In this document: piece by piece, positions 8,323 through 15,823 of the stretch
How positions within the stretch are numbered: position 1 is the first letter of the stretch
Layout of the letters: each line of letters opens with the position of its first letter
Assembly: GCF_037911585.1 (NCBI RefSeq)
Contig: NZ_JBAJNS010000001.1
Coordinates: forward strand, 314,001-378,000
From: Streptomyces sp. GSL17-111
GTDB lineage: Bacteria > Actinomycetota > Actinomycetes > Streptomycetales > Streptomycetaceae
DNA: 64,000 bases
Direction: 5' to 3'
Made by a program: the position numbers and the translations under genes
The notes under the pieces: model-generated
Told to the model about the DNA's origin: nothing
Database searches by the model: none
Seen by the model: only the letters and a program-made list of their open reading frames with translations

Positions 8323-9564
8323 TCAGACGTAGAAGTCGAGCTCTTCCTGCCTCTTCAGCAGGTCCCGCATCCGGTACGGATCCTCACCGAAGAAGTACAC
8401 CAGACCCCAGTGAGTACCGAACGCGGTCCTCTTGGTGACCGTCTCCTCCAGCGGAGTCGAGAGGTCGTGTGACTCGTAGTAGTCGTCGTCCTCGGTCTCC
8501 TCCGGGATCTCCAGCTCGCTGACGACGCGGCGGCGCGGGTAGACGCCGAAGCAACCGGCGACCCCGGAGGCGTCGACGACCTCGCGCGGGAAGAAGGCGT
8601 CGATCTCCTCCTCGGTCGTCTTCGGGTCGAAGGCCAGCACCAGCCCATGGTAGGCATTGAAGCCGTAAGCCCGTTCCAGGAGCTCGAACACCTTGAAACC
8701 GGGCGGGCGGTAGGCGACCTCGCCGAAATACATCTCTCCGTCACTGGTGACGAAGTATTCCGGGTGCACGAAGCCGAACTCGATGTCGAACGTCTTGATG
8801 AGCTTCTCGATCTGGGCCGTGATCTGCGGGCGATACCGCTCCAGCTCCGGAGTGGCCGGCACGAAGACCGAGTATCCCAGCGTCACATATTCGGAGATGT
8901 TGAGGAACTTGATCTTCCCGTTGTGCACCCACGCCTCGACGGCGAACTCCCAACCGTCGAGGTGGGATTCCATGAGGATCGGAAACTCCTCGTCCGGAAT
9001 CGTGTCGACCTCGTCGGGGGTCCGGATGACGCGGTGCCCCAGGCAGCCCGCCTTGTCGAAGGCCTTGAGGTGGATCGGGTCGTTCGGGTCGCCGTCGAGC
9101 TTGAGCAGGGTCTGGTTCACCCGCTTGAGGAAGCGGGTGACGTCGTCCCGGTCGTGGGCCTCCTCGAAGATTCCGACCCGGATGCCGCCGAGCTGCGCGC
9201 GGCGCTTCATCAGGGCCTTGTCCCTCAGCAGCATGGCCTGACCGTACAGACGCGGGTTGTCCAGCAGGACGGAGTTGATCGCTCCCGCCCATTCGACGGT
9301 TTCCTCGAAGAGCGGGATCGCGACGTCGACACCCTCGTTCTGCAGGGTTTCGGCGATCTCCATGGAGCGGTCGTTGAGCCGCTCGAAGTTCCACGGCACA
9401 TAGGGGATGTCATGTTCGACGCAGTACTCCTCGGCCCATTCCGGCGCGACGACGACGTAGCGCCGGTCGAACCGGTCAAGGGCCTCCACCGCGTTGAGAC
9501 TCCAGCCCAGCAGTGCTACGTAGCCCTTGTCGGGGTTTCTGATGGTCGGCTCCCGCTGTGCCAT
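8323..9564 (-). CDS. ATP-grasp family ligase
   Basis: 413 aa from ATG 9564, which has AAGGAG about 8 nt upstream. The layout is an ATP-grasp carboxylate-amine/thiol ligase: an N-terminal Rossmann-like pre-ATP-grasp domain (about residues 10-120), then LLRDKALMKRRAQ at the start of the ATP-grasp fold. LMESHLDGWEFAVEAWVHNGK holds the glycine/glutamate strand, and HPEYFVTSDGEMYFGEVAYRPPG is the Mg-ATP acidic strand. Such enzymes join a carboxylate to an amine through an acyl phosphate. The substrate is unknown. It heads a two-gene operon with the papain-like protein; no amino-acid transporter, core peptide or thioesterase lies beside it. The acidic C-terminus (EETEDDDYYESHD) is unusual. Confidence 0.75.
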   Translation of the reverse strand: MAQREPTIRNPDKGYVALLGWSLNAVEALDRFDRRYVVVAPEWAEEYCVEHDIPYVPWNFERLNDRSMEIAETLQNEGVDVAIPLFEETVEWAGAINSVLLDNPRLYGQAMLLRDKALMKRRAQLGGIRVGIFEEAHDRDDVTRFLKRVNQTLLKLDGDPNDPIHLKAFDKAGCLGHRVIRTPDEVDTIPDEEFPILMESHLDGWEFAVEAWVHNGKIKFLNISEYVTLGYSVFVPATPELERYRPQITAQIEKLIKTFDIEFGFVHPEYFVTSDGEMYFGEVAYRPPGFKVFELLERAYGFNAYHGLVLAFDPKTTEEEIDAFFPREVVDASGVAGCFGVYPRRRVVSELEIPEETEDDDYYESHDLSTPLEETVTKRTAFGTHWGLVYFFGEDPYRMRDLLKRQEELDFYV

Positions 9565-9722
9565 GGAACGTTTCTCCTTCGTCGTGTGCGCGCATCGACG
9601 GCGTGAAATGCGGCGTCTACCCCCTAAGTTGCCATACAAACACGACGCGTGGACCCGCTCACGGCACTCTTACCACGCGGCCCGACCCCCGGCGCGCGGG
9701 GGATGTCAACGCGAGGCGACGG

Positions 9723-9998
9723 TCAGGCCGACGCGGCCCGGTCGTCCTCCTCGGCGTCGTCGGCGCAGGCGGCGGCCAGGTCGTCCAGGGACAGGTGCAG
9801 GGCGTGGGCGAGAGCCGCAACGGTGAAGAAGGCCGGGGTCGGGGCCCGCCCGGTTTCGATCTTGCGGAGTGTCTCGGCCGAGACTCCGGCCGCCGCCGCC
9901 ACCTCGACCATGCTGCGGTCACCGCGTGCTGTGCGGAGCAGGACACCGAAGCGCTCTCCGCGTCGCCGCTCCTGCGGACTCAGGGGAACTCTCACCAT
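9723..9998 (-). CDS. Small XRE regulator, divergent from methionine aminopeptidase
   Basis: 91 aa, essentially one helix-turn-helix domain (MVEVAAAAGVSAETLRKIE, about residues 29-47) plus an acidic tail. ATG 9998 is chosen because a TAGTAT -10 box (complement of 10006-10011) lies 7 nt upstream with no Shine-Dalgarno, the pattern of a leaderless message. A 22-bp palindrome overlaps this box, so the protein probably represses its own gene and the divergent map gene. The pairing is the only clue to its role. Confidence 0.75.
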   Translation of the reverse strand: MVRVPLSPQERRRGERFGVLLRTARGDRSMVEVAAAAGVSAETLRKIETGRAPTPAFFTVAALAHALHLSLDDLAAACADDAEEDDRAASA

Positions 9999-10005
9999 GC
10001 CTGTG

Positions 10006-10027
10006 ATACTAATACCGGTATAAGTAT
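10006..10027. promoter_or_regulatory. 22-bp palindromic operator between XRE and map
   Basis: ATACT-A-ATACCGGTAT-A-AGTAT is a palindrome in which only the two symmetrical A spacers fail to pair; the core ATACCGGTAT is perfect. It covers the XRE -10 box and lies about 34 bp upstream of the map start, so one bound dimer or tetramer could control both directions. A good operator candidate for the adjacent XRE protein. Confidence 0.6.
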
Positions 10028-10060
10028 TGGAAAGCATCGCGTCGCGAGGAGACCCGACCC

Positions 10061-10828
10061 ATGGTGGAGATCAAGACCGACACGGCCCTGCAGGCCATGC
10101 GGGAAGCCGGACGCGTCGTCGCGCACGCACTGGCCGCCGCGCGGGCCGTCGCGTCCGTCGGGGTGCGCCTGCGCGAGCTCGACGAGGCCGCCCGCAGCGT
10201 GCTGTCAGAGGCTCGCGCGCGTTCCCCGTTCCTGGGATACCGCCCCGCCTTCGCACCGTCCCCCTTCCCCGCGGTGCTCTGCGCCTCGGTGAACGACGCG
10301 GTCGCCCACGGCATACCCGGCGACTACCGTCTGCGCGACGGCGACCTGGTCAGCCTCGACTGCGGAGCCCAGCTCGACGGGTGGACCGGGGACGCGGCGA
10401 TCAGCTTCACCGTCGGGACGCCGCGCCCCGCCGACCTGGAACTGATCGCCGCCACCCAGCAAGCCCTGGACGCCGGGATCGCCGCCGCCACCGTCGGCCA
10501 TCGCATCGGCGACATCTCCCATGCCATCAGCACGGTGGCCGGCAGGGCCCGATGCGGCATGCCGAGCGACTTCGGCGGTCACGGCATCGGCCGCAGCATG
10601 CACGAGGACCCCCACGTCCCCAACCACGGACGGCCCGGCCGGGGCTTCCCGCTGCGCCACGGCCTCACCCTCGCCATCGAGCCCATGCTCATGGCCGGAG
10701 GACGCAACAGCTACCGCACCGACCTCGACGGGTGGACGCTGCGCACCATCGACGGCAGCAGGGCCGCGCACATCGAGCACACCGTCGCCATCACCGAGGA
10801 CGGTCCGCGCGTCCTCACCCTGCCCTGA
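10061..10828 (+). CDS. map: Type I methionine aminopeptidase
   Basis: 255 aa. It removes the initiator methionine from nascent proteins. The five metal ligands are visible and sit at almost the same numbers as in E. coli MetAP: Asp100 (DCGA), Asp111 (TGDAA), His174 (GGHGIG), Glu207 (IEPM) and Glu239 (HIEHT). There is no N-terminal zinc-finger or SH3-binding extension. GAGGAGA precedes ATG 10061. Its position opposite its own repressor-like XRE gene, rather than in the secY-adk-map ribosomal operon, marks it as an accessory copy. It could serve as a tolerant duplicate against MetAP inhibitors, but that is conjecture. Confidence 0.85.
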   Translation: MVEIKTDTALQAMREAGRVVAHALAAARAVASVGVRLRELDEAARSVLSEARARSPFLGYRPAFAPSPFPAVLCASVNDAVAHGIPGDYRLRDGDLVSLDCGAQLDGWTGDAAISFTVGTPRPADLELIAATQQALDAGIAAATVGHRIGDISHAISTVAGRARCGMPSDFGGHGIGRSMHEDPHVPNHGRPGRGFPLRHGLTLAIEPMLMAGGRNSYRTDLDGWTLRTIDGSRAAHIEHTVAITEDGPRVLTLP

Positions 10829-10876
10829 CCTCGAACTCCGAACGCCCCGGCGCGCATGACCGGTCCACCCGAGACC

Positions 10877-10891
10877 GCGAAGCGGCTTCGC
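10877..10891. terminator. Small hairpin between convergent map and ligase genes
   Basis: GCGAAGC and GCTTCGC form a 7-bp inverted repeat around a single base (effective loop 3-5 nt) just before the end of the convergent minus-strand gene. No T-run follows, as usual at high GC. Weak evidence. Confidence 0.3.
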
Positions 10892-10893
10892 CG

Positions 10894-12063
10894 TCAGAAG
10901 ACCGAGCCCGCCGCGGATGACTCCGCGTCGGTCTGATGGGCGAGGAACCGCACGACGGCTGCGGGGCCGCCGCTCCGGTGGGCGTCGCGCTGGCGGGTGG
11001 CTCCGGTGCCCTCGCGCGTCGGGATGTCGAGGAGCGTGCGCACGCGCTCGGTGTCGCCCGCCGCGTCGAGCGCCGGCGCCACGTGGCTCAGGAAGTCGAG
11101 CAGGCGGGCCTTCGCGGACATCCGGCGGCCGGTCACCGGGTCGACGGCCGGGCCGCTGAGGCCGTACCGGGCGGCGGACCACACGGCGGCGGCCGACAGC
11201 TGACCGTCCAGGGGCGGTTCGGGGAGGCCGGCGGCGATGTCGGTGAGGGCCCGGTCGACCAGCGCCCGGCACAGCAACGCCTGCAGCAGCGCTTCGGCCG
11301 CCGTTGCGGCGGTGTCGGCGACGCGGAACTCGACCGTGGGCAGCCGGCCGGAGGGGCGGGCCAGCCAGAAACTCATGTGCTCGTCGGCGAGCACGCCGCA
11401 CTCGACGAGGGCGCGGACGCGGGCGTCGTGGTCGGCGGCCCCCGCGCAGCGGGGTGCGACGCCGGAGCCGGGGAAGCGTGACTGCTCGACCATGCGCCAG
11501 CTCGCGTGGCCCCGGTCGCGCCCACCGGCGTAGGGGGAGTTCACGGAGAGAGCCAGCAGCACGGGCAGCCAGGGATGGAGTCGGTTCACCACCGCGACGG
11601 CGGTGTCGCGGTCGGGAACACCGATGTGCACGTGACAGCCGCAGACCTGGTAGTCGGCGACGACGTCCGCGTAGGTGTGGGCGATGTGGGCGAAGCGCTC
11701 GCCCTCGGCGAGCGGCGGAGGGCCGTCGGCGAGGACGGCGGTGCCGGTGGCGAGCAGGCGCAGGCCCTCGGCCCGGGCCGCGGCCCCCAGGCGGGCGCGG
11801 GCCCCGGTCAACGCGGTCAGCAGGTCGCCCGCCGTGGCACACACCGGGCTGGCGGCCTCGACCTGCGTACGGAACAGCTCGCCCTTGAGGCCGACGCCCT
11901 GCGCGGTCGGTTCCCGCGCGCCGCAGCGGCGGAGCACGGCCGTCGCCCCCGGTGCCGGGCGGGCGGTCCGCGCGTCGACGAGGAGGAACTCCTCCTCCAC
12001 TCCCATGGTCCGGCCCTGTGCGCCGGTGAAGCCGCTCACGTCGGCCGGGTACCCCTGCGCCAC
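10894..12063 (-). CDS. Carboxylate-amine ligase, YbdK/GCS2 family
   Basis: Up to 389 aa. The GCS2 family signature MGVEEEFLLVD opens the catalytic domain, and GCHVHIGVPD and VEFRVADT are further conserved active-site strands. Members include E. coli YbdK, with weak glutamate-cysteine ligase activity, and many actinobacterial enzymes of unknown substrate. Start choice is uncertain: GTG 12063, GTG 12039 or ATG 12006 all keep the domain intact; 12039 resembles common family starts. It is convergent with map and transcribed alone. Not EgtA, since no ergothioneine genes are nearby. Confidence 0.75.
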   Translation of the reverse strand: MAQGYPADVSGFTGAQGRTMGVEEEFLLVDARTARPAPGATAVLRRCGAREPTAQGVGLKGELFRTQVEAASPVCATAGDLLTALTGARARLGAAARAEGLRLLATGTAVLADGPPPLAEGERFAHIAHTYADVVADYQVCGCHVHIGVPDRDTAVAVVNRLHPWLPVLLALSVNSPYAGGRDRGHASWRMVEQSRFPGSGVAPRCAGAADHDARVRALVECGVLADEHMSFWLARPSGRLPTVEFRVADTAATAAEALLQALLCRALVDRALTDIAAGLPEPPLDGQLSAAAVWSAARYGLSGPAVDPVTGRRMSAKARLLDFLSHVAPALDAAGDTERVRTLLDIPTREGTGATRQRDAHRSGGPAAVVRFLAHQTDAESSAAGSVF

Positions 12064-12263
12064 GCCGCGAACCCGGGGCCCGCCGGTCGACCGCCCGGGC
12101 CGGTGTCCGCCGCGCCGCGCCCGGAGGGCACCCTCCCCCCGCGCCGTGCGACGTGGCGCACGCCCTCACACCCTCACGCCCCCACGTGACCGGGCCAGAT
12201 GAGGCCGCGTCAGGCCGCTCGGGGGCCGGGTTCGGCTCGCTTGCCAGGGATCGACTCAGGTGG

Positions 12264-12288
12264 TTAGGTTAGCCTTACTTTGCCTAAC
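12264..12288. promoter_or_regulatory. Iron box (DmdR1/IdeR-type)
   Basis: TTAGGTTAGCCTTACTTTG matches 14 of 19 positions of the actinobacterial iron-box consensus TTAGGTTAGGCTAACCTAA, and the right end TGCCTAAC supplies an inverted half-site. It lies 19 bp before the first codon of the siderophore-gene remnants, with GGGAGGAG in between, so it once governed an iron-repressed biosynthetic operon. The regulatory site has outlived the genes. Confidence 0.7.
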
Positions 12289-12306
12289 GGGAGGAGAGAG
12301 CGCACG

Positions 12307-12640
12307 CTGGCCCGGGATTCGGGGGTCGCGGGCTCGGTGGCGCTGGTCACCGGCGCGGCCCGAGGGATCGGCGCCGCCGTGGTGGACGCGCTGGTGCGCG
12401 AAGGCGCACGGGGACCCACCGGATGGTGCCGCGTGGTCGCGGCGCGCTGGTGACCGTGGCCTCCAACGCGGCGGGCGTGCCCCGGGCGGGCATGAGCGCG
12501 TACGCGGCGTCCAAGGCCGCCGCCGCCATGCTCACGCGCTGCCTCGGCCTGGAGGTGGCCCGCCACGGCATCCGGTGCAACGTGGTCTCCCCCGGTTCGA
12601 CGGACACCCCGATGCAGCGTCAGTTGTGGACCGGTGACGG
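12307..12640 (+). pseudogene. 2,3-dihydro-2,3-dihydroxybenzoate dehydrogenase (entA/dhbA) remnant
   Basis: The N-terminus of an SDR ([15 protein letters not shown], 12331 on) is read from a CTG at 12307, where a start codon is expected behind GGGAGGAG. It breaks at about residue 36 and meets a TGA at 12451. The rest continues in another frame: [17 protein letters not shown], then the catalytic YAASKAA and [17 protein letters not shown]. About 85 central residues and about 60 C-terminal residues are missing compared with the usual 250-aa enzyme. EntA makes 2,3-dihydroxybenzoate for catechol siderophores. The iron box upstream agrees with this origin. Confidence 0.75.
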
Positions 12641-13560
12641 GTCGAAGGCCCTGGCCGCCGCCGAGGCGCTGGACGCCGCCAGGACGGCGGGGCTGCCGGA
12701 ACCGGTGGTCGCCGGAGCGGTCGGATTCCGGCCGGACGCGGCGTCCTCGCTGGTCGTGCCGTCCGTGGTGCGGCGCGCGGACGCCGCGTCGGAGGTCTCC
12801 GCCCCCGGCGCGGGGTCGGGAGCCGCGTGGGCGGCCGTCCCGCGCCCCGAACCCGAGCGGTACGCCGACGCCGTCCGCCGCGCGCTGCGGCTGATCGGCG
12901 ACGGTGACCTGCGCAAGGTCGTCCTCGCACGGTGTCTGGAGCTGACCTCCGACGCGCCGGTGTGGGTCCCCGCGCTGCTGGCCCGGCTGGTGCGGGCGGA
13001 TCCGGCCGCCTACGCCTTCGCCGTGGACGTCACGGCACCCGGGGACCCCGCGCCGCGCACCCTGGTCGGGGCCAGCCCGGAGCTGCTGGTCTCCCGTCGG
13101 GGGACGACCATGGTGGCCAACCCGCTGGCGGGGTCCGCACCGCGTTCCGGTGACGAGGCGGTCGATCGGGAGCGGATCGCGCGGTTGCGCGCGTCGGCCA
13201 AGGACCTCGGCGAACACGCCCACACCGCCGCGCCGGTGGCCGAGGTGCTGGGCCGGTTCCGTGTCGGCCTGGAGGTGCCGGACCACCCCGCGGCGATCGG
13301 CAACCCCACCATGTGGCACCTGCACCCGGATCATCGGGCGGCTGGCCGACCCGGGCGACCCCGCCCGCTCGGCGCTCGGGCTGGCCGAGGCACTGCATCC
13401 GACACCGGCCGTGTGCGGTGTGCCCGGGACCGGTGCGCTCTCGGCCATCGCGGCACTGGAGCCGGAGGACCGCGGCTACCCCGCGGGGATGGTCGGCCGG
13501 ACGGGCCTGGGCGGTGACGGCGAGTGGGCCGTGACGATCCGCAGCGCCGAGGTGTGCGCC
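12641..13560 (+). pseudogene. Isochorismate synthase (entC/dhbC) remnant
   Basis: Fused in frame to the entA remnant. Sequence typical of isochorismate synthase begins at [15 protein letters not shown] (its first ~50 residues are absent) and includes [35 protein letters not shown] and NPTMWHLH. Near 13325 one inserted C shifts the frame; reading resumes as [16 protein letters not shown], then [13 protein letters not shown] and [10 protein letters not shown]. The last ~35 residues are replaced by another gene at about 13555. EntC makes isochorismate, the precursor of 2,3-dihydroxybenzoate. Non-functional: both ends lost and frameshifted. Confidence 0.75.
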
Positions 13561-14013
13561 AAGACCGTCGACCTCATCGCCCCCGTGACGATCGGGGCCC
13601 TCGACCTCATCGCCTCCGGGCAGACGGAGTTCACGCCGCAGGACCGTTCACAGGCCACCTTCTTCCACAAGCGCGCGGAGGAGGACATCCCGATCGGCTG
13701 GGACTGGCCCGCGCAGGACCTCGCTCGTCTGGTCCGGGCGCAGTCCCCCCCCTATCCGGCCGCGTTCACCTTCCACCGGGGCAGGCGGCTCGACATCCTC
13801 TCCGCCGTGGTGTCGCAGGGCCGGTACGGCGGCACACCCGGCCGCATCTTCTACCGCGAGGGCGAGGGCGTGGTGGTCGTCGCCGGGGCCGACGCCCGGA
13901 CGGGCCGCAACCACGGCCTCGCCCTCACCCGGGTCCGGACCGAGGACGGCCGTGAACTGCCCGCGACCGAGTACTTCACCTCCATGGGCGGCTACCTCAC
14001 GTCCCACGCCTAG
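13561..14013 (+). pseudogene. Formyltransferase C-terminal fragment (siderophore type)
   Basis: In frame with the end of the entC remnant, about 150 codons match the C-terminal half of a methionyl-tRNA-formyltransferase-like enzyme: KTVDLIAPVTIGALDLIASG, FTPQDRSQATFFHKRAEED, then SPPYPAAFTFHRGRRLDI and EYFTSMGGYLTSHA. In coelichelin-type clusters such an enzyme formylates hydroxyornithine. The N-terminal formyl-folate-binding half is missing and there is no independent start. With entA and entC pieces this suggests the lost cluster made a mixed catechol/hydroxamate siderophore, or that two siderophore loci were joined by deletion. Confidence 0.65.
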
Positions 14014-14154
14014 GGTGTGACGCGGCGGTATCCTCCTCTCACCCGATCGGGCCCCACCGGTTGTAGGCGGGCGGGTCGTTCGGCGCGTGGAGCGGACGCG
14101 GTCGGCGGGCGTCCGGCTCTGCACACCCGGGCGCCCACACCGCCGAAGCCGACC

Positions 14155-14655
14155 TCAATCGGCCGACGACGAGCGGCGGCCGGGGGCCGCCCCAGGCCCC
14201 GACACTCCGCCGAGGGGCGGAGTACCCGCCGCGTCCGCCGCGTCGGTCTCCGACGCACTCGGGAGGAAGCGGGCCATGGCTTCGGCCCTACCGCTGACTC
14301 CGAGTTTGCGGTAGACGGCGTGCAGGTTGTTCTTGACCGTGCGCTCGGTGATGCCCAGCCGCCGGGCGATGGCCCGATTGGACGCACCCGTCAGCAACAG
14401 TGCGTGGATCTCACCCTCGCGCGGCGTCAGGCTACGGTGCTGCCCGGTCCCGCGCGGCGGAGGGGTTCGGGGCGGGGACTCTCCCGGGACGCCGGCCCCG
14501 GGGGACGCGGACGGCACGGGGCGCCGGTCACCACTCTTCTCCAGCAGGTGCAGCATCGCGTCGAGTAGGCGCTCGATCTCCCGTAATACCGCGAGGATTT
14601 CCCGCAGGGAATCCAGCGGCGCATGGTCACCGGGACCGAATTGCTCGTCGGGCAC
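14155..14655 (-). CDS. LuxR-family transcriptional regulator
   Basis: 166 aa. Start GTG 14655 has AAAAGGAGG about 6 nt upstream. The N-terminal 60 residues hold a leucine-rich helix (REIERLLDAMLHLLEK), then a Pro/Gly-rich linker, then a complete LuxR/GerE DNA-binding domain (LTPREGEIHALLLTGASNR, about residues 87-105; ITERTVKNNLHAVYRKL follows). There is no receiver or ATPase domain, so the signal input is unclear. It faces away from the biosynthetic cluster that starts at 15106, separated by 450 bp, and is the best candidate for its pathway-specific regulator. Confidence 0.75.
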   Translation of the reverse strand: MPDEQFGPGDHAPLDSLREILAVLREIERLLDAMLHLLEKSGDRRPVPSASPGAGVPGESPPRTPPPRGTGQHRSLTPREGEIHALLLTGASNRAIARRLGITERTVKNNLHAVYRKLGVSGRAEAMARFLPSASETDAADAAGTPPLGGVSGPGAAPGRRSSSAD

Positions 14656-15105
14656 GAATGCCTCCTTTTCCGCGCTCGCCGAAAGGCGGCGCAGGTGGTG
14701 GGCCCTTCCGTGATCACAGGTGTGGCCGCGCCCGGAAGTCGACTGACGTAAGTGTGTCCGTGTCCTACCCGAAAGTCCCGGCGCCGAAAGCACCGGCGAT
14801 GCCCCGGCCTCTCGACGGCGTCCCCACGGCCGGATAGCACCTCAACACGCCTGCACCCGCACGACTCAAACGCCCCACCGACCCGTTCTCCGCAGCCCGT
14901 ACAGAGCGATGTTCGGTCGGTTCGGCGAACTTCTTCCCCTCCCCCTGTGCCGCCGCGGCGCCGGCGGACGGGAAGTGGACGGAGCACCGGTACTTCGGGA
15001 CCCACCCCAAGGTACCGGCATTCTCGCCGTGTGCGGCCGATGGGCCCGGGAACCCGGTCACGCATGCTCGAATTCATGCCCCGGACATCGTTGGGAAGGT
15101 GACCT
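14656..15105. other. Intergenic region between regulator and biosynthetic cluster
   Basis: 450 bp with no convincing gene on either strand. It must hold both divergent promoters. A weak inverted repeat, GTTCG (14911-14915) and CGAAC (14926-14930), lies near its middle and could be an operator; the GGGAAGGTGA at 15090-15099 serves the first cluster gene. No strong hairpin or tRNA seen. Confidence 0.4.
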
Positions 15106-15813
15106 TTGGTGGAGCACGGTTCAGCGCGCCGCGCCGATCTTCTCATACAGGCTCAACGCCAAAAGCTCGTGCAGCGGCCGAATATTCTGATCGCACTCGC
15201 CCGGCAAGGGCCGGTCGACACCGATGTGCTGCGTCGCCTCGTCCAGGCCGATCTCCTGTGCCTGCGGGCGGAGACCGTCGCGTACGCGACCCTGCTGGCA
15301 CGTTTCCCGGACGGCCCGAGCGCCGAGTTGTTCATCCGGCTCAACGACGCTCTGCGCTCACGGCTGCCCCAACTGGAGCGGTGCGCCCATGCGTTGGGCG
15401 CGAGTCGGGCCGGTCCTCCGTACCAGCACGGCACGTTCGACGCCTTCGCCTTCCCCGGCACCGTCTCGTGGGTGGCCCTGCACGCCGAGCGGGCAGCCGC
15501 CGCCCTGGCGATACACACCGACTTCGCCGCCTACTTCCCGCTCTGCCAGGAGCTGGTACGACTCCTCGACTCGACGGGGACCGAGGTTCCGGAGGAGTTC
15601 CGCAGGTGCTACGACACCCCGCCGCCCTCGGAACTCCTCGATCTGGCGGCTGACGTGGTCGAGGACGGACTGCGGCACGGCGACGCGGCGGACACGGCGA
15701 CAGCAGTGGCCGACCTGCTGCGGACCGGCCTGGACGGGTTCTGGCAGTTCGCGGCCCACGGGCCGCCGGCAGTGCGCAGCGGGAGCGGATCACCCGCTCC
15801 GGCGGCCGGGTAG
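15106..15813 (+). CDS. Helical protein of unknown function, paralogue of the protein at 22125-22790
   Basis: 235 aa from GTG 15106, with GAAGGTGA about 7 nt upstream. Not recognised by name. It is nearly all alpha-helical, without signal peptide or membrane span. It aligns end to end with the last gene of the cluster. Shared positions include LRRLV, a Glu in AETVAYATLLARF, an SWVAL block, HTDF-AYF, VPEEF, and AADVVEDGLRHGD. Conserved Glu, His-x-Asp, Glu and His in helices recall the TenA/heme-oxygenase-like fold and its di-iron oxidases, but this is inference. It ends in a Pro/Ala/Gly tail. The flavoenzyme gene starts 10 bp later. Confidence 0.65.
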   Translation: MVEHGSARRADLLIQAQRQKLVQRPNILIALARQGPVDTDVLRRLVQADLLCLRAETVAYATLLARFPDGPSAELFIRLNDALRSRLPQLERCAHALGASRAGPPYQHGTFDAFAFPGTVSWVALHAERAAAALAIHTDFAAYFPLCQELVRLLDSTGTEVPEEFRRCYDTPPPSELLDLAADVVEDGLRHGDAADTATAVADLLRTGLDGFWQFAAHGPPAVRSGSGSPAPAAG

Positions 15814-15823
15814 GGGGCGCGCG

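Noticed and set aside
10894..12063. Assignment of the GCS2-family ligase as ergothioneine EgtA
   Set aside because: No egtB-E genes nearby and the sequence layout fits the broader YbdK group; substrate left open.
12260..12637. Plus-strand frame starting at ATG-like codon 12260 over the iron box
   Set aside because: It runs through the iron box and ribosome-binding site and is out of frame with the SDR motifs that define the entA remnant.
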